A stretch of DNA of 6,064 nt from the NCBI GenBank assembly GCA_026225435.1, contig JAMFST010000379.1, positions 1-6,064 of the forward strand, written 5' to 3'. Position 1 is the stretch's first letter. Each line of letters begins with the position of its first letter. A program made the position numbers and the translations under genes. This document shows positions 1 to 5,847 of this stretch, in pieces. The notes beneath the pieces are model-generated. The model worked only from the letters and a program-made list of their open reading frames with translations. It was not told the DNA's origin and made no database searches. The stretch comes from Labilithrix luteola. GTDB lineage: Bacteria > Myxococcota_A > Polyangia > Polyangiales > Polyangiaceae.

Positions 1-732
1 CGGATCGGGCAGAATCACTTCGAGGGAGACCTCGCGCACTACACGATCCTCGTGTCCCCGAACGACACGAGCGGCCTGGGGTGCGAGCTCCGACTCGATC
101 GACAGGTCGCCTCCTATCGACCCGGCACGGGCGTGATGAGCAGTGACGGTGACTTCTTTGCGTGGGTCGTTGCCGTACCCAAGGGGAACCTTTCTGGAAC
201 CATCACGCTCGACGGCCGAACGATCCCCTTCTCGGGGAGCGGCTACCACGACCACAACTGGGGAAACGTCCCGCCCTGGAACCTCATGCGGAGCTGGTGG
301 TGGGGGCGTGGCGACGTCGACGGACGCACCGTCGTGATGGCGGAGCTGCGCCCGGCAGACGGGCGCGGAAAGGTGTCCTTGCCGCTGCTCTACGTGGCGG
401 GAGAGGACGGAGTGGTGGCCGAGGCTCACGGGGGGGCCGTTCGGTTCGTGGAGAGTGCGGCGACCGGGAACAACGACCCGAAGCACCCCGAGTCACGCGC
501 GTCGAGCGTCTCCTTGAGCGCGCCCCACGCCGTGTCGACCAGTTTTGTCCGCGAGGGCGCACCAATCACGTCGACGGACCTGCTGGCGGAGCGATCCGGT
601 GTCGTTCGCTTCCTGGCATCCGTGGCCGGTCGGTCTCCGTGGTACACGCGCTGGCGAAGCACGGTGTCTCTCGAAGATTCCGGCTCATCGAAGCGGGGTG
701 ATGGCACGATCGAGTTCATGAGCTTCGAGTAG
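1..732 (+). CDS. CrtC/AttH-type lipocalin-like protein (hydroxyneurosporene synthase-like), 5' partial
   Basis: The reading frame is open from the first base. A GTG at 52 could serve as a start, but the codons before it encode a stretch (G-x-N-x-F-x-G-D ... Y-T-I) that looks like a family beta strand, so the gene most likely begins upstream of the window. 243 residues are visible. The clearest marker is GYHDHNWG at visible residues 81-88, followed by a Trp-rich run (RSWWWGRG). This is the hallmark of the CrtC/AttH fold, which includes carotenoid 1,2-hydratase and many uncharacterised lipocalin-like proteins. In CrtC the fold hydrates acyclic carotenoids. No carotenoid genes are seen here, so the substrate is unknown; another isoprenoid or lipid is possible. 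Third-position GC is lower than in the later genes (33 of the first 40 codons). The STAS-like gene follows after 11 bp and is probably cotranscribed. Family is fairly sure, enzymatic role is not. Confidence 0.8.
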   Translation, partial: RIGQNHFEGDLAHYTILVSPNDTSGLGCELRLDRQVASYRPGTGVMSSDGDFFAWVVAVPKGNLSGTITLDGRTIPFSGSGYHDHNWGNVPPWNLMRSWWWGRGDVDGRTVVMAELRPADGRGKVSLPLLYVAGEDGVVAEAHGGAVRFVESAATGNNDPKHPESRASSVSLSAPHAVSTSFVREGAPITSTDLLAERSGVVRFLASVAGRSPWYTRWRSTVSLEDSGSSKRGDGTIEFMSFE

Positions 733-743
733 TCCTCGAAGCA

Positions 744-1289
744 GTGAACGCTCCGCCGTCCCGATTCGCGCGGATGGCCACACTGACATCGATCACTTCG
801 CGGCTCTTAATTCTCGAGGCGACATGGCCGTTCTCTCGGACGGAGATGTTGAGCTTCGCCTATGACGACGCCACCGTGTCGCTCGTCGTGATACGGCGGC
901 GAGGCCCTCCCCCAACGGATGAGGACAACGAGCGCCTGGTTGCGGCACTGCGGTCGCTCCGCCGGCACGCTCGGGGGGCCGCAGTGGCCATCCTGGCATT
1001 CGGCGAGGGCGACGGCCCGAACGCGAAGTGGCGAAGGCGCTTTGCCGACTTCAAGGCTGAAGCCGGCCCCGTCCGGATAGCTCTCGTCACGACGAGCGCG
1101 CTGTATCGCGGCGTCCTCGTGGCGATGAACTGGATGAAGCCATCGACGGCCGAACAGAGGACGATGGTTGTCGAGACCGCTGCCGAGGGGCGGCAATGGC
1201 TCGAGAGCGAGTGTGACCGCCCGCTTGCGCTCGGCCGTCTCTGCTTCGAGGCGCGCAAGCAGATGTCCACGACCGAACACGCCTCGTAG
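744..1289 (+). CDS. Small STAS-like (SpoIIAA-like) protein of unknown role
   Basis: A 181-residue soluble protein without signal peptide or membrane helices. Residues 40-155 read as alternating strands and helices: VSLVVIRR (strand), a helix around 60-76, VAILAF (strand), a helix around 94-106, VRIALVTTS (strand), YRGVLVAMNWMKP at 121-133, then a final strand and helix ending EGRQWLES. The block SALYRGVLVAMNW, followed by a short strand and a helix with a Trp, resembles from memory a STAS/SpoIIAA-like family common in myxobacteria. STAS folds usually act in protein-protein regulation, but no partner is visible and the phosphorylatable Ser of anti-sigma antagonists cannot be assigned. The start is uncertain: GTG at 744 gives the full length, ATG at 774 or ATG at 846 are in-frame alternatives, and none has a well-spaced Shine-Dalgarno. 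The ATG at 846 fits the usual short N-terminus of such proteins. It follows the CrtC-like gene closely and has the lowest third-position GC seen here (30 of 40 codons). Confidence 0.65.
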   Translation: MNAPPSRFARMATLTSITSRLLILEATWPFSRTEMLSFAYDDATVSLVVIRRRGPPPTDEDNERLVAALRSLRRHARGAAVAILAFGEGDGPNAKWRRRFADFKAEAGPVRIALVTTSALYRGVLVAMNWMKPSTAEQRTMVVETAAEGRQWLESECDRPLALGRLCFEARKQMSTTEHAS

Positions 1290-1341
1290 TCATGCGTCAA
1301 CGCGCGGGGTCCGGGCTTGACGAAGCGCGCACCGAATCTTG
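1290..1341. terminator. Convergent gap with weak bidirectional stem
   Basis: This 52-bp gap lies between the stop codons of the STAS-like gene and the acyl-CoA dehydrogenase. It holds an inverted repeat, CGTCAA at 1295-1300 and TTGACG at 1317-1322. A second possible pairing is CGCGC (1301-1305) with GCGCG (1325-1329), but the two cross each other and cannot form together as simple nested stems. No T-tract follows on either strand. A role in ending both converging transcripts is possible from position only. Confidence 0.2.
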
Positions 1342-3030
1342 TCAGCCCCGATCGCGTCCCAGCGCCAGCGCTTCCTCGTCGGGCGCCGCGTTCTCCTCGC
1401 TGTTCAGCAGGTCCACGCCGTGTCGGGCAAACCGGCGCGCCGCCATCGCCGGGAGCGGATCGTTCTCCGCCTCGAGCGCCCAGGCCGCGTGCTCGACGAG
1501 GAGCGCGAGCGACAGGCTGCGACCCAACGTGAGCGCGAAGCGGCGGGCGCCGGTCTCGATCGCTTGCGGGCCGCTCATGCTGGCCGACTCGAGCCACCTG
1601 CGGGCGTGCGCCAGCGCTCCGGCCACCGCGCGCGCCGGCGCCATGCACCCGCTCGCCTCGGCGTTCTTCAGGCAACGGCGCGCCTCGTGGTCGACCACGT
1701 CGAGCGAGGTCCCGCGCGCGAGCGCCCGGAGCACGTCGAGCGACAGCACGTTGGTCGTGCCTTCCCAGATCGGCAGCACCTGCGCGTCACGCAGCAGGTG
1801 CGGCAGCCCGGTGTCCTCGATGTAGCCCGCGCCGCCGAACGACTCGAGCGCCTCGCTGGCAATGGCCACCGCCTGCTTGCCGGTCGTCAGCTTGGCGAGC
1901 GGGGTGATCAGGCGGAGCAGCGCCTCCTCCCCGTCGTCGAGCGTCTTCGCCTCGTCCTTGCCGAGCAGCTGCACCGCGCGGAACGTGAGGTGGAACGCCC
2001 CCTCGAGCTCGGCCTGCATGCCGGCGAGCGTGTCGAGGTGGAGCGGCTTGTCGATCAGCTTCGCCCCGAAGGCGACCCGCCGGTTGGCGTAGTCACGCGC
2101 CAGCGCCACCGCGCGCCGCATCCCCGAGACCGCCGCCACCGAGTTCCACGTGCGGGTCACCGACAGCATCGGGGTGATGTGCTTGATGCCGTCCTTCAAC
2201 CCGGTGAGCGGGATGGCCGGCGTCCCGTCGAGCGTCAGCTCCGCGGTCGGCACCATCTTGGTCCCCAGCTTGTCCTTCAGCCGGTTCACCTGGATGTTCT
2301 TCATCGTCCCGTCGGCGTTGCGCAGCTCGACGTAGAAGAGCGCCAAGCCCGCGCCGCCCGGCGGGTTCCCCTCGGGGCGCGCGAGCGTCAGCGCCATCTG
2401 CGAGATGGTCGCGCTGGTGAACCACTTGGTGCCGTACAGACGCCAGGTGCCGTCCGCGTCCTGCTTCGCGGTCGCCTCGCTGATGGCCACGTCGGAGCCG
2501 CCGGTGCGCTCCGTCATCCACTGCCCGCTCATCCACGCCTTGGCCGGATCGCGGCTGACGAGGTGCGGGTAGGCCAGATCGATGACCTCCTTGGTCCCGC
2601 TCGCGAGCACGGTCTTGGTGGCGCCGTCGGTCATCGCCAGCGGGCAGGAGAAGACGCCCGAGGACGGCTCCAGCAGGTACACCATGGCCATCTGGTAAAG
2701 CCGCGAGTGCTCGCCGTAGGCGCGCTCGTACGGGGTGGCGATCATCCCCTCCTCGGCGAAGATCGTCTTGAAGTCCTCCCACAGCGGCGTCACGTCGATG
2801 CGGTCGATGCGCTCGCCCCAGGCGCTCCATTGCGTGAGCGTCGGCTCGAGGTGCTGCTGCTCGAGGTACTTCCTGTACAGCTCGCCGCCGGCGCGCTCGC
2901 CGAGCGCTTGCAGCTTCGGCGTGACCACGCTGGCCATCTCCGGCGGCAGGTGACGGCGCAGGAAGCTGGTGAGGACGCGGTCCTGGGTGAGCTGGTTACC
3001 GAGCGAGGGGGCGGTCTGGAAGAACGGCAT
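1342..3030 (-). CDS. AidB-type acyl-CoA dehydrogenase family flavoprotein
   Basis: From the ATG at 3030 this is a 562-residue cytosolic protein, longer than classical acyl-CoA dehydrogenases (about 380-400) and close to AidB-type members. The N-terminus (MPFFQTAPSLGNQ, then DRVLTSFLRRHLP) is typical of that group. CPLAMTDGATK lies near residues 129-139 and the flavin/substrate signature MTERTGGSDV at 172-181. RRVAFG is at 317-322, and GGAGYIEDTGLPHLLRDAQ at about 399-417 leads to IWEG, whose Glu423 sits where acyl-CoA dehydrogenases carry the catalytic base. About 140 further residues form the C-terminal helical extension of AidB-like proteins. The family oxidises acyl-CoAs with FAD, but AidB itself is linked to alkylation damage and C. 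elegans ACDH-11 to fatty-acid binding, so the substrate is open. The frame continues to an ATG at 3156, but those 42 residues do not look like the family, and that start would leave only 26 bp to the divergent gene. Neither start has a clear Shine-Dalgarno. Confidence 0.9.
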   Translation of the reverse strand: MPFFQTAPSLGNQLTQDRVLTSFLRRHLPPEMASVVTPKLQALGERAGGELYRKYLEQQHLEPTLTQWSAWGERIDRIDVTPLWEDFKTIFAEEGMIATPYERAYGEHSRLYQMAMVYLLEPSSGVFSCPLAMTDGATKTVLASGTKEVIDLAYPHLVSRDPAKAWMSGQWMTERTGGSDVAISEATAKQDADGTWRLYGTKWFTSATISQMALTLARPEGNPPGGAGLALFYVELRNADGTMKNIQVNRLKDKLGTKMVPTAELTLDGTPAIPLTGLKDGIKHITPMLSVTRTWNSVAAVSGMRRAVALARDYANRRVAFGAKLIDKPLHLDTLAGMQAELEGAFHLTFRAVQLLGKDEAKTLDDGEEALLRLITPLAKLTTGKQAVAIASEALESFGGAGYIEDTGLPHLLRDAQVLPIWEGTTNVLSLDVLRALARGTSLDVVDHEARRCLKNAEASGCMAPARAVAGALAHARRWLESASMSGPQAIETGARRFALTLGRSLSLALLVEHAAWALEAENDPLPAMAARRFARHGVDLLNSEENAAPDEEALALGRDRG

Positions 3031-3182
3031 GCGGCTGCAATCGTACGCGGCCGAAGCGATCTGGGCGAGCGCTTGCTTACACGTGGGCCCGATGCGGACG
3101 CTGTCGGAGGCACGCGGCGAAGGTCCTTCCATTCGATGGTCGACAACTCGCGTCATCGGAAATCGAACCGTAGGGTCTCGGC
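3031..3182. promoter_or_regulatory. Divergent intergenic region between dehydrogenase and GH5 gene
   Basis: These 152 bp separate two divergent starts and must hold promoters for both. I see no convincing -35/-10 pair or sigma-54 GG/GC element on either strand. AGGG at 3172-3175, seven bases before the ATG at 3183, is a plausible weak ribosome binding site for the GH5 gene. If the dehydrogenase really started at 3156, nearly all of this region would be coding. Confidence 0.4.
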
Positions 3183-4469
3183 ATGCGTCTGTTCCTGGCG
3201 ACGAGCGCCCTCGCGGGTGCCGCCACCATCGTGTCCGCGCTCGCGATGGCGGGCTGCGTCGGCCCTGCGGGCGAGGAGGGGTTCTCCTCCGAGCAGAAGG
3301 TGGTCACGACTCCCACGAGTGACGGTGGTTCGTCGTCGCACGCCTCGAGCGTCAGCGGCGGCTCGAGCTCGAGCAGCTCGGGGTCCGGCGACTCCAGCGA
3401 CTCCAGCGACGCTGACGGCGGTGCCGGTGCGAGCGGCGACGGAGGTAGCGGCGGCAGCAGCGGCGGTTCCGGCGACTCGTCGACCGGCAGTGCTCCGACG
3501 ACGCCGACCGGGCCCTCGATCACCTCGTTCACCGGCGGCGTGAACCTGGCCGGCGGCGAGTGGAGCCCGCAGACGCTCCCCGGCGTCGTCGGCACCGACT
3601 ACGAGTACCCGACCACCGCCGAGGTCGACGCGCTCTACGCGGAGGGCTTCCGCTTCTTCCGCATCGGCTTCCTGTGGGAGCGGCTGCAGTCCATGCTCGG
3701 GAGCAAGAGCCTCGACTCGACCGAGCTCGCGCGCCTCGCCACCATCGTCGCCTACGCGACCGCCAAGGGCGCCTACGTCGACCTCGATCCGCAGGACTTC
3801 GCTCGTTACAACGGCGCCGTCATCGGCGGCGGAGACGGCAAGTCGCACCCGACCGCCGCCGACTTCGGCGACTTCTGGAGCCTGCTGGCCACGAAGTTCA
3901 GCGCCGACCCGAAGGTCATCTTCGGCCTGATGAACGAGCCGAACACCATGGCGACCGAGCTGTGGCTGGCCGACGCCAACACCGCCATCGCCAGCATCCG
4001 CGCGACCGGCGCCACCAACCTGATCTTCGTCCCCGGCAACGGCTGGACGGGCGCCGCCTCGTGGACCAGCGCGGACGACTACGGGACCGCCAACTCCGAC
4101 GTGATGCTCGGCGTGAAGGACCCGCTCGAGAACTACATGTTCGAGATGCACCAGTACTTCGACTCCGACTCGTCGGGGACGAGCGCGGTGTGCAGCGGCC
4201 CCAGCGGGCCCCAGAGGCTCGCCGCGGCGACCGCCTGGCTCGAGGCGAACCACAAGAAGGGCTTCCTCGCCGAGCTCGCGGTCTCCACCGATTCCTCCTG
4301 CGCCGGCTGGCTCGATCCGACGCTGTCGTACCTCGATCAGCACCAGGACGCGTGGGCCGGCTGGTCCTGGTGGGCGGCTGGCCCGCTGTGGGGGAACTAC
4401 ATGTTCTCCATCGAGCCGAAGGTCGGCGCCGCGCTCTCGCTGGTGCCGACGCTCACGTCACATCTCTGA
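3183..4469 (+). CDS. Secreted GH5 family glycoside hydrolase (cellulase-like) lipoprotein
   Basis: A 428-residue precursor. Residues 1-24 are a lipoprotein signal peptide: Arg2, a hydrophobic core, then MAGC with Cys25 as the predicted lipidation site. Residues 48-104 are a Ser/Gly/Asp linker, and from about 114 a GH5 (beta/alpha)8 domain begins (GGVNLAGGEW). It resembles Trichoderma Cel5A-type endoglucanases from memory. Arg160 lies in FFRIGFLWER, Asn251-Glu252 in LMNEPN (acid/base), His323 and Tyr325 in FEMHQYFDSDSSGT, Glu364 in FLAELA (nucleophile) and Trp397 in WSWWAAG. Cys337 and Cys373 occupy places comparable to a fungal disulfide. The family cleaves beta-1,4-glucans or related beta-glycans, and the enzyme should sit tethered to a membrane, facing outward. 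One conserved position is altered: the motif usually D-x-H-N-[YF]-A-R-[YW] reads LDPQDFARY, with Gln204 for His. No carbohydrate-binding module is seen. It ends 4 bp from the convergent MFS gene. Class is certain; exact substrate is not. Confidence 0.92.
   Translation: MRLFLATSALAGAATIVSALAMAGCVGPAGEEGFSSEQKVVTTPTSDGGSSSHASSVSGGSSSSSSGSGDSSDSSDADGGAGASGDGGSGGSSGGSGDSSTGSAPTTPTGPSITSFTGGVNLAGGEWSPQTLPGVVGTDYEYPTTAEVDALYAEGFRFFRIGFLWERLQSMLGSKSLDSTELARLATIVAYATAKGAYVDLDPQDFARYNGAVIGGGDGKSHPTAADFGDFWSLLATKFSADPKVIFGLMNEPNTMATELWLADANTAIASIRATGATNLIFVPGNGWTGAASWTSADDYGTANSDVMLGVKDPLENYMFEMHQYFDSDSSGTSAVCSGPSGPQRLAAATAWLEANHKKGFLAELAVSTDSSCAGWLDPTLSYLDQHQDAWAGWSWWAAGPLWGNYMFSIEPKVGAALSLVPTLTSHL
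3324..3494 (+). repeat. Low-complexity Ser/Gly/Asp linker-coding tract
   Basis: This tract encodes residues 48-104 of the GH5 lipoprotein, almost wholly Ser, Gly, Asp and Ala. The DNA is a run of imperfect short repeats, for example GACTCCAGC twice in a row near 3390-3407 followed by a third partial copy, plus many GGC/AGC/GGT codons. Such tethers separate a lipid-anchored Cys from the catalytic domain. The repeats make the length prone to slippage between strains. Confidence 0.8.
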
Positions 4470-4473
4470 ACCG

Positions 4474-5718
4474 CTACGCCCGGGCGGCGCTCTTCGCGAG
4501 GGCGCGGGCGTGGGCCGGATCGTCGCCGGCGTTGACCCAGGCGAAGATGGCGAAGGCTGCCCACAGCGCGGTGAGCTGCTCGAGCATCGCCGGGCCGCCG
4601 AAGCGAGTGAAGATCCAGCCGGAGATGGGCGGCCCCATCAGGATGCCCGAGGCGTAGAACAGGTTGTAGATGCCGTTCGCGCGCGAATACTGGTGCGCGG
4701 GGACGACGAAGCCGACCAGCGCCAGCGCGATGGGGGACATGGCGGCGAGCGAGGCGCCGGCGAGGAAGACGGCGGCGTGCATGGCGCGCCAGTCGGAGAG
4801 AGCCACGAAGCCGAGCACCATGCACAGCCCGAAGCCGGCCAGCACGCGCATCACCAGCAGGTGCCCGAAGCGATCGGCGAGGCGGCCGACCGGGTTGGAG
4901 ACGAGCAGCATGCCGAGGCAGAAGATGCCGGGCAGGAGCGTCACCTTGTTCTCGGCGATCCCCTTGTTCTCCATGAGATAGATGGGGAGAAAGATGACCA
5001 CCGCGGCCTGGAAGTAGCCGTAGGCGAAGGCGGCGAAGACCGAGCAACGGATGCGCACGAGCAGGCTCGGGAGCGACATCTCGGCCGCGACCTTCGCGTC
5101 GGGGAGCGCAGGCTCGCCACCACGGATCGCCTCGTCGGCGAGGCCGGCGGCATGGGTGGTCGTGTGGGGGACGTGGATGAAGATGGCGACGTAGAGCGCA
5201 CCGAGGGCGGCGATGGCCGCGGACACGGGATACGCGAGGACGGCGCCGCCGTGGGCGTTGGTCAGGTTGGCGACGATGGATCCGCCGACGTACCCGCTGG
5301 CGAGCCAGACGGCGTACTGGCTGGTGAGGTTCGCCTTGTCGCGCTCGTTCAGGCGGGTCTGGGCGAGGAGCAGCGTCTCGGAGCAGATCCACACGCCGAC
5401 CGAGCAGGCGCCGTCGAAGAAGCGAACCCCGGCGACCGCGTACTCGCCGTGGACGAAGGGGAGGCAGCCGTCGAAGACCGCGTAGGAGGCGAGGAAGACG
5501 ACGAGCGCGTTCTTCGGCGAGACGTGCTTGGCGAGCCAGGAGGCCGGGATGGCGAAGGCGACGATGCCGAGCGCGTTGGCCACGGCGAGCGGGCCGAGCG
5601 ACGCCTTGCCGAACTCTCCTTCGATGAGGAGCGGGGTGAGCGCCAGCGACACGCCACACGCGAGCCCGAAGAGGAACGCGGAGTAGAACAGGTGGCGAAT
5701 CGAGCTGGAGGTGCTCAT
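4474..5718 (-). CDS. MFS family transporter, 12 predicted helices
   Basis: From the ATG at 5718 the protein has 414 residues, the usual size of a major facilitator transporter in the inner membrane. Hydrophobic segments follow one another through residues 10-180 and 225-395, six in each half, split by a hydrophilic loop at about 182-220. GRLADRFG at 278-285, between helices 8 and 9, is the second-half copy of MFS motif A. A Gly-rich helix after YSRANGIYNLFY (residues 344-355) is typical of helix 11 in drug or metabolite exporters. The substrate cannot be read from sequence. The frame continues upstream to a TTG at 5781, but those 21 residues are not membrane-like and would code through a perfect palindrome. 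The next Met is far downstream, so 5718 is preferred. No Shine-Dalgarno precedes it, because the palindrome occupies that place. The gene is divergent from the sigma-54 activator and tail-to-tail with the GH5 gene. Confidence 0.9.
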   Translation of the reverse strand: MSTSSSIRHLFYSAFLFGLACGVSLALTPLLIEGEFGKASLGPLAVANALGIVAFAIPASWLAKHVSPKNALVVFLASYAVFDGCLPFVHGEYAVAGVRFFDGACSVGVWICSETLLLAQTRLNERDKANLTSQYAVWLASGYVGGSIVANLTNAHGGAVLAYPVSAAIAALGALYVAIFIHVPHTTTHAAGLADEAIRGGEPALPDAKVAAEMSLPSLLVRIRCSVFAAFAYGYFQAAVVIFLPIYLMENKGIAENKVTLLPGIFCLGMLLVSNPVGRLADRFGHLLVMRVLAGFGLCMVLGFVALSDWRAMHAAVFLAGASLAAMSPIALALVGFVVPAHQYSRANGIYNLFYASGILMGPPISGWIFTRFGGPAMLEQLTALWAAFAIFAWVNAGDDPAHARALAKSAARA

Positions 5719-5719
5719 G

Positions 5720-5743
5720 GCCGTGTGCTGGGTAGCACACGGC
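5720..5743. promoter_or_regulatory. Perfect inverted repeat directly upstream of the MFS start
   Basis: Arms GCCGTGTGCT (5720-5729) and AGCACACGGC (5734-5743) are exact reverse complements around a 4-base spacer, GGGT. The repeat ends one base before the MFS ATG. As DNA it looks like an operator for a dimeric repressor. As RNA it would form a 10-bp hairpin over the ribosome-binding region of the transporter mRNA. Which of the two applies cannot be told from sequence. Confidence 0.7.
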
Positions 5744-5794
5744 ACGGGCTCCCGAAGGTCGCCCAGGGGGCTTACCCGCAAGAATCGGCCCGGA

Positions 5795-5808
5795 GGCGCT
5801 TAAGCGCC
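5795..5808. promoter_or_regulatory. 14-bp perfect palindrome in the divergent control region
   Basis: GGCGCTTAAGCGCC is its own reverse complement with no spacer, centred between 5801 and 5802. It ends 39 bp before the ATG of the sigma-54 activator and lies about 76 bp upstream of the MFS start. Position fits an operator near the activator's promoter, perhaps for autoregulation. Its TTAA core is AT-rich for this genome. No ordinary promoter motif was recognised between the two palindromes. Confidence 0.45.
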
Positions 5809-5835
5809 CTCGAGAGCAAACCGTTGATCGATGCA

Positions 5836-5841
5836 AGAGGA
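5836..5841 (+). promoter_or_regulatory. Ribosome binding site of the sigma-54 activator gene
   Basis: AGAGGA lies six bases before the ATG at 5848, a good Shine-Dalgarno match and spacing. It decides the start: the other nearby ATG, at 5831, is in a different frame. Confidence 0.7.
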
Positions 5842-5847
5842 CGTCCC

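Noticed and set aside
1..732. Calling the first gene crtC (carotenoid hydratase) outright
   Set aside because: The fold signature is shared by many non-carotenoid proteins, the N-terminus is missing, and no carotenoid pathway gene is visible.
3390..3415. Short tandem DNA repeats that could suggest a mobile or CRISPR-like element
   Set aside because: They are in-frame Ser/Asp codon repeats within the lipoprotein linker and have no spacers or flanking element.
1339..3543. 734-codon open frame on the plus strand, opposite the dehydrogenase and running into the GH5 gene
   Set aside because: It is the antisense shadow of a clear acyl-CoA dehydrogenase in a high-GC genome. Its product is an Arg/His/Leu-rich composition with no family motif, and it also overlaps the GH5 gene in another frame.
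3153..4343. 396-codon open frame on the minus strand opposite the GH5 gene
   Set aside because: The product is Gly/Val/Arg-rich and motif-free. The plus strand holds a signal peptide, linker and full GH5 active site.
5766..5779. GG-N10-GC spacing on the plus strand, possible sigma-54 promoter for the activator gene
   Set aside because: Only the GG and GC dinucleotides match; the rest of the TGGCAC and TTGC elements is absent, and such spacing is common by chance in GC-rich DNA.
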